This document shows positions 12,634 through 22,215 of a DNA stretch of 64,000 nucleotides, piece after piece. The notes under the pieces are model-generated. The model was not told the DNA's origin. It saw only the letters and a list, made by a program, of their open reading frames with translations, and ran no database searches. Position 1 is the first letter of the stretch. Every line of letters begins with the position of its first letter. This stretch comes from Scolanthus callimorphus (lineage: Eukaryota; Cnidaria; Anthozoa; Actiniaria; Edwardsiidae), in assembly GCA_033964015.1 (NCBI GenBank), contig CM066912.1, positions 32,535,086 to 32,599,085 on the forward strand, given 5' to 3'. Position numbers and translations under genes: made by a program.

Positions 12634-13267
12634 CTTCGCTTAAAAAATAAAATAGCAAAAAATCCACCAATCATTTAGTCCTGTGTCGTCGAACCGTGAA
12701 CACCTAACAAAGTTTCTTACAAGTTTTGGAGTCCTAATTTCACACGATTTTTCCTTTTCTGGGCTCCCCCCCCCCCCCCCCCCAAAAAAAAAAAAAATAT
12801 TGAAGCATGCAGTTATTACGAAGAGAGAGGAAAACAGGATGACAAGAAAAACATTTTACTCATGAGATAGGAGTAAAATACAATGAGATTAGCATGTCAA
12901 AAACTTGCAAGAACTTGCAAGGTGTCTGCCATGTCATTAATGAAGATTCTGAGGCACAGCGAAACACTGCACAAATTATTTTATCTTGCAGATGTTTGGT
13001 TTCCACAGTGACGAACTTGAATGACATCGACATTGAAATTCCGTTCCATATGCATTGCTCTTGTCTCCACTTTTAGTTTGTGACTAATGCACTTTGTTTC
13101 CCGGGTTTTGAAAAACATTCAAAATAATTAATATTGTAAATAATTATCATAAACAGTAATTATAAACAAAATTATAAATTATTTTAATTATAAATACCTT
13201 TGGAAACGCTGACCATTAATCCAAGTGTTAAGCACAACAAAGCGTACAAATGAACTTTCTTCGTCAT
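8801..13267 (-). CDS. Gene B: secreted Gln-rich, multi-repeat protein, about 1300 aa
   Basis: Exon 1 (13267-13198) encodes a signal peptide and ends in phase 1. Exon 2 (12633-8801) is one 3.8 kb open frame. Together they are 3903 nt, a whole number of codons. Order of parts: signal peptide 1-23; Ala/Val/Asn-rich start; about 263-408, three to four diverged repeats with Gly-Lys-Met-Gly-Met-Tyr and Pro-Met-Ile-Pro-Leu; a Lys-rich middle; about 648-834, Gln-rich tracts; Ser/Asn/Tyr-rich part; Gly-Gln-Thr repeats; about 1146-1206, five copies of an 11-residue Glu-Thr-Thr-Ser-Leu-Phe-Asn-Asn unit; then a tail of about 20 mostly Lys/Arg residues ending in an acidic octapeptide. Composition is like structural extracellular proteins (matrix, adhesive or capsule), but no family is recognised. 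Exon 2 has two close AG sites; phase selects the inner one (GCGAAG then CACAAG). Confidence 0.75.
9083..9265 (-). repeat. 33 bp coding minisatellite in gene B
   Basis: About five tandem copies of a 33 bp unit containing GACGTCGTTTCCGCCGG on the plus strand. They encode an 11-residue unit ending Ser-Leu-Phe-Asn-Asn with Ala-Pro-Ala. The copies are nearly identical, which indicates recent expansion or homogenisation. Confidence 0.9.
10250..10760 (-). repeat. CAA/CAG-rich tracts encoding polyglutamine in gene B
   Basis: Runs of GTTGTTGTT on the plus strand give CAA-dominated Gln runs, broken by Pro-Thr-Ile-Gly and similar motifs. The region contains a repeated unit around ATGCCAATTGTAGG. Length polymorphism is likely. 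Confidence 0.9.
12766..12797. repeat. C18 run followed by an A run
   Basis: Eighteen C then about fourteen A, inside the single intron of gene B. Consensus length is unreliable in such runs. Confidence 0.9.
13198..13267 (-). CDS. Gene B exon 1, signal-peptide exon
   Basis: 70 nt, ATG at 13267-13265, 23 codons plus one base. It encodes MTKKVHLYALLCLTLGLMVS followed by Val-Ser-Lys: basic start, hydrophobic core, small residues. The donor is AAAG then GTATTT. Context at -3 is A. Confidence 0.7.
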
Positions 13268-13311
13268 ATTCTGGTTTTAGTTCTGAGTCGGTAAATACCT
13301 GTCGGCGAAAG

Positions 13312-13322
13312 CATAAATATAG
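13312..13322 (-). promoter_or_regulatory. Possible TATA box of gene B
   Basis: On the minus strand CTATATTTATG lies about 45 bp before the gene B ATG. The spacing suits a short 5' untranslated region. It rests on motif and position only. Confidence 0.3.
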
Positions 13323-13361
13323 AATATGTAGAGTATACAAAATATTCTGCTACGCACCAGC

Positions 13362-13553
13362 TAGAGCAGATTTCGTATGACTGTGAAAAGTACCGCGAAA
13401 GAGTTGTACCGCGCCGCGTCCGTGACCGTACCGCGACTACACGATTTCGTTCGGTATCTACAGCAGAAAACAGCAGGCCAGGTTCGGTACCGCCACCGCG
13501 ACAGTACCGCGCCGTGTCACGGTACTTTTCACAGTCATACGAAATCTGCTCTA
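13362..13553. repeat. TAGAGCAGATTTCGTATGAC inverted-repeat element, about 192 bp
   Basis: The arms carry AGAGCAGATTTCGTATGACT and its reverse complement. The GC-rich core is full of GGTACCGCG-like motifs (GTACCGCG several times). Same outer terminus as the TAGAGCRGATTTC family but an unrelated core. Confidence 0.85.
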
Positions 13554-13984
13554 TTTCTAAACGTCTAGCATTTACACTTTCTGGGACTTTGTCTGGGACC
13601 GAATCAGTTCAACACAGTCCATCCAACATTTGTGAATTTATGTTGAACATTTCTTCATGAATAAACTTTCAGAACCCGACGAAACTCGGTAAATACTTTT
13701 CAATGCATGTTCAGCGATGTTTGACGATGTTCGATGCATGTTTAACGCTACCTAAATCACTAAAAACGAAACTTTCGGAAATGTTTCTATGCTGCGTATG
13801 ATCAGTAGTTTGAAAATTATGAATTTGTGAAAAACAGATCTGACCACACCAGATAAAACCATCCATCCTTCAAACTCCACAACCTATAAGGCGAGTTGTG
13901 CGAGCTAAAATGCACAAAAACATTCATACCGTATTACATTGCATTGCTCGTAGATGTTTTCTTACATAATCCTAATACTTAAAT

Positions 13985-14699
13985 TTAAGGTATGAGTATA
14001 CCTTTGAAGGGTGTCGCGGGAAAAAAATTCGTATCGGGTCACAATTTACACCACAAACGTCGTTTGTATATCATTTTAAAGCTAAAAGGTTGGTCTATCT
14101 GATGGATAATTTTGTTTTCATTATATTGCACATGAACATATACTTTTTAGCCCTAAAGAAAAAAGTACCGACTTTGTTTAAAAAGTTCCAGCTTCTTCCA
14201 ATTAAATTGAACAGATCCAAATTTAAGCAAAATCTATTCTTTAGAAGGCGATCTAAAAAAAGGTGTGCGGGATTTTTGATTTTCCTTTCAAAACATATTT
14301 AATGCTAATTTTTGTGTTAGCATTGCCAAAAATATCGATTTTCAATCTGTTTTACGTAATATTTCCGAAAATACATAAAATATCAAAAATCCCGCACACC
14401 TTTTTTCAGATCGCCCTCTAAGGAATACATTTTGGGGAAATCTGGAGCTTTTAACATTAACTGGAAGTGGCAGGAACTCTTAAAAAGCAAAAATTGGTAC
14501 TTTTCCTTTGAAGCACAAAAACGACAAAAACGTTCCATCAAATTAACGTTGCATATAAATATACCACTTAGGAAGTAAGGCCGTTTCACAAGCTTTAAAA
14601 CGATGTATAAATGACCCTTGTAGTGTAAATAATGACGCGACAGTGATATTTTTCGCGAAAAATTGACATCTCTCGCGCAAAGTTATACTCATACCTTAA
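13985..14699. repeat. Large palindromic element, about 715 bp, copy 1
   Basis: The ends TTAAGGTATGAGTATA and its reverse complement bound it. Nested inside is a long hairpin, 14238-14425, with AGGTGTGCGGGATTTTTGAT and its complement. AGCTAAAAGGTTGGTCTATC near the left end recurs in the copy at 28010-28721. ORFs inside are antisense images of each other. Confidence 0.8.
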
Positions 14700-15584
14700 G
14701 TAGCGAATAATTATTTTTAAAAAAACAATAACAAAAATACCTCGCTTCTAATATTCGCATATTCACGAGTTGTCTAACAGGTCCAAGATCAGAAGCCACT
14801 AAACCGCCTCCATTATTAATCAGCTCATTTGGCTCAAGCAAAGCGGAATTCAAGTTTTTCATTCATACGTTCTTCTTTTAAATCCATATTGTGACACATT
14901 TAAAAGCTTTAATTAGTCGTTTCTTCTGGTTTTAATTTAATGAGATTTAAACGTTGTCAGTTTATTGGCTTAAAATCTAGAGCCACCCGAAAGGGTACCA
15001 GATTCGAACAATATCACACCAGATATTTTACCGCTAATAAAATGGTCAACTTCAACAAGTCAGTTTCATTAGTCTTACCTTTTTATGATGAGCAATTTGT
15101 AACAGGCGAAATGATTTTTCTAGTCATTTTTCCTCGCCCGATGAATTTCGAGCGGCTTGCAAAGTCAGTTCGTGTTGAGAGGGTGTTCAAAAGTCATGTG
15201 ATCAAGGACTATGATTCACGGACGAAAAATCCGAACCTGTTGGAAGAAAATAAATGTGTCCTCAAGCGTTGAGAGGCGTGTCAACTGAGCTGTTCAACCA
15301 AGAAGACGTCTTTCAACGGTCGATGCGCTCAGTATAAACGTAAACAAAGTTCCGTGTAAAAGACTACTCCATTTGCAATCACCGCTCATTTAATAAAGAA
15401 GGGTCTTCGAACTCCAAGCGGCCGAATGCACGCGACTAGTAGACCAAGGAGAGATCGGATGTCAAAACGGACTACATTCAGTTGCAAACTGCTGTCGCGC
15501 AGCCTCGTTTGTGAGAGCTGTTGCCTCCGAGAGTCAGGCCATGTACTAGAAACTAGAAGAGAATGTCCTACTCATACCAGGAGT

Positions 15585-15758
15585 GCAATGGGTTGTAATC
15601 AAACTAATCCTCCAGATTAATAGAAAAACCTTTCAGGTGTTAGACAAATGCAATTCTAGGTTGTTTTGACCTGTTATCAAGAGGATGGAATTGGATTGCG
15701 ATTTGAGCTATTTGCATGTCAGAGAAGTGGCCAGCAAGAGTGCGAGAGCCCCTTTAAA
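15585..15758. repeat. Truncated copy of the GGGGCTCTCGCACGCT element
   Basis: Matches 44610-44780 closely, sharing TTCTAGGTTGTTTTGACCTG and ATGGAATTGGATTGCGATTT. It ends with GCGAGAGCCCCTTTAAAG; the opposite terminus was not found. Confidence 0.75.
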
Positions 15759-16327
15759 GACTAAGAAAATACAGTAGAACTAAGGCCAACCCACAATATG
15801 TACCAGTCTCGATCACGACTTGAACAGAAAGAGAGATCAGCGCCAAACATACAACAAACAACAGAGTGGCGCCATTCCAGTGAAAGAAAGTTTCGCGACT
15901 ATGAATTGTAAAAGGACGGCATCCAGTTGCCCTAGGCCTGGCTATTTCAAAGACACCATATTGGAGCAGGAACCAAATGGTTGCATGGCCGAAAAGCTGA
16001 CAAAAGCATTTTCCTTTACAACACTCATAAACAAATTCAACTCGAAATCAACTCGAATTTGAACTCGAAACAAACTAATCGCACTGAGTAGCGGGCGTCA
16101 CCCCGGTCTCCCTGTGGTGGTGGACTCAATTCAGGGAGAATTCTCATGAACAGTTGAATAGTACGTGAAAATATTAAGGGCTCAATTCACTAAGTAATGA
16201 GAACAAACTCTATATAAAATTACAGACACGGGTTAGGATGTCAAAACCAACGCGTTTTATTAGTTCCTACAATTATAGTAATGTTAATTCATACACATAG
16301 CGTACGTAGTCAGTAACTTGTGTGACA

Positions 16328-16425
16328 TCTACGAAGCGTGACAAATAGCGTGACAATAGCGTGACAATGCAGACGGAGTTACGACCCAGTTACGACTGAG
16401 TTACGACGGAGTTACGACTTAAAAG
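16328..16425. repeat. Two adjoining short tandem repeats
   Basis: Three copies of GCGTGACAA(A)TA are followed by four of a GAGTTACGAC unit. The units are diverged and non-coding. Confidence 0.75.
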
Positions 16426-17668
16426 CGACAGCAGACAATACCTTACATTTCCCTGGATACTTTACGAAGTTTTGCGTGACGAGGTTAGGTCACACAACAC
16501 ATTACTTCAAGATGTTGGGAGGTATCCAGATTTTTCAGGGGCAAGAATCGCCATTGTTGGAGATACCAAGGAAAATGAGTCCCAATTGGAATAAATGGCT
16601 TATAAGCTTTCCATTGAATTCAATTTGTTCTAAGAACGCCTCTCACTTTCAGCCTACGGCTTCTTAGATCAGTATTTGCGTTTTAAGTACAACATGAAAG
16701 AGTACTGCCTCTAAGGCAAATTTACAGATGTTAATTTTGCCTCTAAGGCAAGTTCTGAGAATGAATGTTAATTTTGTAATTTTTTTTAGAAGTGTAACAT
16801 AGGTCCCATAGAAGGGTCCAAGCCTCTGTATAAAGCAAAGGCACGTGCTGGAAAAAATACTTTAATTTTTTTAGAAGTGTAACTCCGTAATGAGCATTCC
16901 TTCACTGCATATTTTACCTACAAAATTTCCTACCAACAAACACAATTGATTATATCTTTAAACAAACAAATTAGCGTAAACAAAAGGGTATAACCTTGGA
17001 TGGTAAAACAGACAGATATATCTGATATATATGTGTAATACTTGTGGCCCCAATTAAGGATACATCTTCATAAGATCATTTTTTGGAAAAATTACTATTC
17101 GTGAGCTTTTCGGCAAAATCATGCCTAAGTGTATATCTATCTAAATCAAGCGCGCCGCAGTAATGTTTCTTCGCAAAATCGTCCTATTTCAAGGGAATTT
17201 GCAGGATAACCCAAGTGTAAGAACCATTCTCAGAGGACACCTTTGTGTTCAGTTCTTATTTCATCATGATTCGTTCTACCACCAAAAGAAGCTTTGTGAC
17301 GCAACTCGAGAACAATCACAGGTTCTTAAACCGGACTAGAGCCGAATTTGATATTTTGTAAAATAAAAGTTGTAGTTGATTTTGGAGGGGAAAAGTTCAA
17401 ATGTTTTGGTCCAAATTAACCGTATCCTTAAGGTGGGATCACCAATAAATGTGCTTTCTAGTATGTCACGGTAATCAATCATAAAATGGCTAAAAATCAT
17501 TCATTGTTTACTTCCTACCTACTTGAAGAACGCGAGACTTCACCTATAACTCTACCGGTGCAAACTCTTCACGCCATCCAGGTTGAAGCTTCCAGGCTTG
17601 GATACCTGCTTACAGCGCAGCCTGCTGGGTAGTGTAGTTGGAACATCCCTGTAAAAAAAACATAATAT

Positions 17669-17905
17669 ATAGATTTAGCCACTGGCTAAAAGCGGTTACA
17701 TATTTTTTGTTAACGGACGCGCAGTATTTTCCCGCCGAAATGAAATACGGTTTTGGGGTTGCCTGTGGTAGGGGCGCGCAGACACGGACGCGCCCCCGAT
17801 ACCCAAATGGGAATACCGCTGAACTATGAAAAATGAAGTCGATCGTATACCGGAGTTTTATTGTATTCTTCCTACCATACCTTCGGCCGCTAAGGAGCTC
17901 CGCTA
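17669..17905. repeat. Element of the TAGCCACTGGCTAAAAGCGG family, copy 1
   Basis: Nearly the same as 50539-50806, sharing GTTGCCTGTGGTAGGGGCGC and AAATGAAGTCGATCGTATAC. A longer copy lies reversed at 26934-27529. The ends carry AGCGG and GGAGCTCCGCT in opposite orientation. Confidence 0.85.
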
Positions 17906-18490
17906 ATAATAATTACCGGTCATAGAAACAAGCGCGCGAGCAACTCATCCGGGTTCTTAGGGCTGGTCTATACGTCACTGACCGCCCACGGCTGTTCAAG
18001 AGCGCCCTGAGCGGACATTTAGTTAGTGCTCACTGGAGCGTGCAATTTATGCAAAACTGTTCCATTTCATATCATGAAAGAAGCATAGGAAGAAATGAAA
18101 TGTACAGAGTTAAAAAGCTTCAGTGATATGGTTTCAGAAAATAAATTCGTATCGCAAAATTACTGGGAATAAAGCGGTTTTCGATAACATTAAAAACACT
18201 TCGGACACCACGGCGTTGAAACGTAATATGATTTTTATTATAAGATTGAAATTGGGAAATTTAGAGAGCCCACAAAGCACATAACTTTCAAACCTTTATT
18301 TCAAGCTACTTTCTAAAAGCACGGATTTAAAAAATTATAGTGCGAAAACGTGATTTTTCCAGCATAATAGACCTAATGTATGATATTCTATCATGTTTTG
18401 CGGAAACAGCGAGCATAGTCTGCGCTTGCTAGGAATTCGTGATTTCGAATACGTGAATTTCAATCTAAACTACGCAATTAGGTCAACAAA

Positions 18491-19159
18491 ATGTTTCTCA
18501 CTGACGTTCTCTGTTATTCATTGTCAAACTATATTTGCGCATTAGCCTTGAAACATCGTAACATGCGAGGTAAAGATGCCGCAAGGTCTCGAGGGACATA
18601 TTGAGATTTTAAACGTGTAGTTTGCGGTGATCGCTTTAAATAAGTCAACGTCAATAAAACCGACAGAACAGTCGACTGTGTCGAATACAACAATTGTCTC
18701 GCTACTAGGCATCAAATCTATACCACGAAAAATGAGAACGAAATTCATACCAACGTTTCTGTCCTTCGTGAAAGCTTTGTTCAACAAGAGAACGCGTTTT
18801 CTGGCAAATACACGGCGATGAAAACTGACGACGCCTGTCCCAAAGCGTGGCGGACGGATAAGAAAAAGCCCTAGGCTGATAAAGCTACGATTTCCAATAT
18901 TTACACGAAAGTGGTGAGCGACCTGAAAGATCGCATAATTTCTATTGGTCAAGGAGTGGCAGCCATGCGCCCGGAACATTTCTCTGATATGTTTTGTTAG
19001 CCAAGAGTACAGGGAAGAGAACTTATTCTGCCCCATTTACAAGGACATGCTATAAAAACCGTCTGCACCCATTATACTTGCGCCGAGTGGTTTAGGGCTG
19101 TTGTAAATGCCTCATTTAACCATGGGCTGCCCTGTGTCAAGTTCACTTCTCTAAAATGA
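18491..19159 (+). pseudogene. Possible pseudogene, 222-codon frame with four stops
   Basis: From ATG 18491 one plus-strand frame runs to TGA 19157 with four internal stops: TGA 18602, TAA 18641, TAG 18872 and TAG 18998. Between the stops the translation looks natural: mixed polar composition, Cys residues spaced as in extracellular domains, and an Asn-rich segment (VDCVEYNNCLATRHQIY). The first residues could be a weak signal peptide. The antisense strand has an uninterrupted 164-codon ORF, but its translation is Phe/Ile/Arg-heavy and reads as the shadow. I do not recognise the family. It may be a processed or decayed gene copy, or chance; confidence is modest. Confidence 0.35.
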
Positions 19160-19263
19160 TCTAAGGGATCACTCATTATTTTTCGTTTTTTTTGGGGGGG
19201 GGGAGGGGGGGGGGGGGGGTGGTTGGGCAATACAGGTCAAAATTAAATGATCACCCCTCTAAT

Positions 19264-19394
19264 AGAGCGAATTTCACATGACTGTCGTGAGTAATTCGCA
19301 ATAACTTTGTAATTACTCCCATACCTTTCGTTCAGAATTGGTGTATTACTTTGCGATTAGTTTCACAACAGTCCTGTGACAACCACTCTAAGTA
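19264..19394. repeat. TAGAGCRGATTTC inverted-repeat element
   Basis: Starts TAGAGCGAATTTCACATGAC and ends CCTGTGACAACCACTCTAA. Nearly collinear with 7633-7763. Confidence 0.8.
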
Positions 19395-21727
19395 ATATGA
19401 TTAATGTGACCCCCCTTAAAGCTGATTTTGTGACTCCCTCCCCCCTATTCAAACTAATGGAAAACAAATTTATTATTTTTCATGTGTGAAAACAGCACCT
19501 GTCAAATTTCTACTGTCGTAATGTCGAGCTCATGCTCCTGGTCAAAGGAATCTTCTTTTGAACTCTAGAACTGCCCCCTCCCCCCAAAAAGGTATTTTTA
19601 GCAAGGGGTTTGTTTTTTCCTGCCCAAGATACATGTTGTTATAGCATTTTATAGAAAAGTAGATGCGCATATTATTTCGTTATTTGAGTTCTGAAAATCA
19701 TGAGTCTGTAAATAATTTAGTTTTTGAAATAACTTGTCTAAAAGTTTCCTGTCCCCCTTCCCCCAACCCCCACAATACATAATGACTGGTGAACAGTATG
19801 TGATGCACCCGTATCTGAGGTGTCATTGCATAATCCAGTATCAGGCATCGATTCACCATGCATGTGTAGCCCTAGTTAGCGAGACTGAATCCTCCTGAGA
19901 CTCTCTGGATCAGCAGATCCCCCGGAGGCAATGTGAAACAGACAGATTTCCCTCAGGCAATGGTGAATCAGGCAGATCCCACTCAGGCCCGACACTACAT
20001 TTGATAGCCTTACATACACAATAATAACCCAATCACATTACGCAAACTATTCTTTTTTTTCACAACTTGCCACTCTAAGTGTAACTATGCCATTGTAATG
20101 GCCTACAGTATTGACACATTAGTAAGATCTTGGACATGATCACTGCTATGTATATTATGGTAGCTAATGGAAATTATGTAACCGGAATAATTTCAACACC
20201 ATGGCCAAATTTGTACCTACAATGTACTTCTTGGTCACCCATCACAAGTAAGGGCTTGTCATGTTCTTTTCCCTTTTGTGAGAGTTACATCAAAAAGCTT
20301 CGCTCATATTTCCATACATCTTTCATAAACCAGCACATTTCTCCCAAAGTTCCATTATGCTGGTGATGCATACCATTCCATTCATTCATAAAATAATTGC
20401 CATTTCCATTCGGGTTCGTTGGAGAACAAGGAGGGTGGTCATTTCTCAAGAAAGTACTATGAACAAATCCACAGTGCCACTCCATGTTGTGGTGCCTTGA
20501 AGAAAATCCTAAAGCAACATTTGTCTCCTCAGTCTAGAGCATGGATCCCGAAGAAGAAAACAAAGGCTCTGAAAGGGAAAATGTAGGAAACAAACTGAAT
20601 TCAGGATTGCAAAGGCAGTTTAGATAAATTCTATAGACATCAATATTTTGATCTCATCTAATTTTTTGAGATCAGATGCTCGAAGTATTCCTTTCCCCTG
20701 TTCAGCTGATGAATTTCTAAATATAGTCAATAAGGCACAGCTGCAGTCTGTTTTCTCTGGTGCCAGGGGTTTCAACAGATCTTTCCTTACACCTGTTGTC
20801 AACTACATACTTATAAACAGAGAATCCCTAAAAAATTCTACCACTCCAAACATTTTTTTAATAGGGTGCAAGTGCACTTTCATTTTAATCTTCTGAATAC
20901 CAGAGAGAAAACACAGATCTGCGGGATAATGAGAAACTTTCAACAATTGTATTGTAAGCTTTAAGTAAGCTTACTTATCTTTCGACGAGTCTGTGCGTAG
21001 CTTAGCCTGCGAAAGCCGACACCACTTGGCGCTCGTCGAAAAAAAATAAAAACAGGATACAACGAATTCCTAGCATCAAACCTACCTCTTCTTGCTGAAG
21101 CTGAAGACCCTTCAAATAGCATGTGCTGATCCTTAGTTCCCAGAAAAATCACAAAGTCAAGCTATCGTGGCTGTAATCTTGACATAACCTTGTTGGTGGC
21201 CCGAGATCACTAGATCTGAGAGAATACGTGTGTCCAGTCGTTCATGCGTGGTTTGAGGCAAATGCGCGTTAGATTGCTGTTATTTTGTCTCTTCGAATTT
21301 AGTTGACATTATATCTTTTAGTCTGCTACTATTTCAAGGTTCTCCTTGTCCCAAAACACTTCGTTTGAGCCGTAAGCAAATTGGTATACGCTTGGAAGCT
21401 GTTTGTGCCTTGGGCGCCATCTTTGATTTTTCCTTGAGCCATGGGGAAGACCGCTAGCAATACTGTCCGAGGGCTCAAACTAAACGCTGTTATGAATAAT
21501 TATGAACTAGAACTAAATGTCCCCTCGGGAGCAGCCGTGCGCCGGCTATGAATGCGTGAATCTCCGATGAACTCGCTGTCAAAATGTTGTAAAACGTATC
21601 TCCAGCATCCGCAATTTAATTTCCTTTTTCTTATGGGAGGGGGGGGGGGGGGGGGGGGGGGGGCAGCCTACCTATAAATCTACCGACAACCCTGGTAATG
21701 TATTCATTAAGGGTAGAGATAACGCGT
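19395..21727. other. Stretch downstream of catalase
   Basis: No convincing gene. It holds a G25 run at 21639-21663, and 20990-21045 contains GCGAAAGCCGACACCACTT, which recurs at 47550-47580 (a dispersed repeat). The lower part may include the catalase 3' untranslated region or a missed last exon (see 20534-20566). Confidence 0.45.
20534..20566 (-). other. Speculative last catalase exon with a PTS1-like end
   Basis: If the last recognised catalase exon splices at GTAAAT (donor at 21742), a pyrimidine-rich acceptor (TTTTCCCTTTCAGAG) 1.2 kb downstream gives an in-phase tail, PLFSSSGSML, then TAG. Ser-Met-Leu is a tolerated peroxisomal targeting tripeptide. The acceptor AG is preceded by G and by another AG, which is unfavourable, so this is only a candidate. 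Confidence 0.15.
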
Positions 21728-21814
21728 TCATGTTTTATTTACCTTAGCATGCTTGCTCAGCTCCTGCTCAAGTCTCTGTCCAAAGTCAGCACTGACCTGG
21801 CTGAAGTTTTTCAC
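21728..21814 (-). CDS. CAT: Catalase exon 13, last recognised exon
   Basis: 87 nt including TGA. Encodes [24 protein letters not shown] and then VNKT before the stop. The last four codons overlap a good donor-like AAG then GTAAAT, so this may be an internal exon ending at 21743. Confidence 0.8.
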   Translation of the reverse strand: MKNFSQVSADFGQRLEQELSKHAKVNKT

Positions 21815-22183
21815 CTGTAAAGACATTAGTTTAACATGAAATACAATCAAGCAATCCGTAATGTAGAGGGTTTTCACCGTTGTGGTATCCCTGCCTTTCA
21901 CTTTTTTCAATAATGATTTATAATAACAATAATATTTTAGCGCGCAAATTCAATGAAACAGTAAATGTATGTGTTTATATAGCGCTTAGTTGCATAGGCT
22001 CTAAGCGCTTTACAATTTGCGAGATGTCTGATCCCTAAGATGCGGACTGCAGTTTTACGGTGCAGTTTACAATCATGGGTGGGGTTACATGTCATATATT
22101 GTTAGACTTCTGTCACTAAGCAAGCCCAGTGGTTCTTTAACGTCCCTCATGATCAGCTTTGGTGTAGTACATATTGAGAGATG

Positions 22184-22215
<32 letters not shown>

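Larger units (their letters stand above)
13268..18490. other. Intergenic stretch left of the pseudogene
   Basis: No gene was found. It contains the elements at 13362-13553, 13985-14699, 15585-15758 and 17669-17905 and the short tandem repeats near 16328-16425. A 110-codon plus-strand ORF at 14940-15272 has no supporting features. Between 16660 and 16870 two short direct repeats occur (TGCCTCTAAGGCAA and TTTTTTTAGAAGTGTAAC). Confidence 0.5.

Noticed and set aside
14940..15272. Plus-strand ORF of 110 codons
   Set aside because: No family, signal or repeat feature and no neighbouring exons; its length is not exceptional over 64 kb.
18542..19036. Minus-strand ORF of 164 codons
   Set aside because: The opposite strand has the more natural translation; this ORF looks like its shadow.
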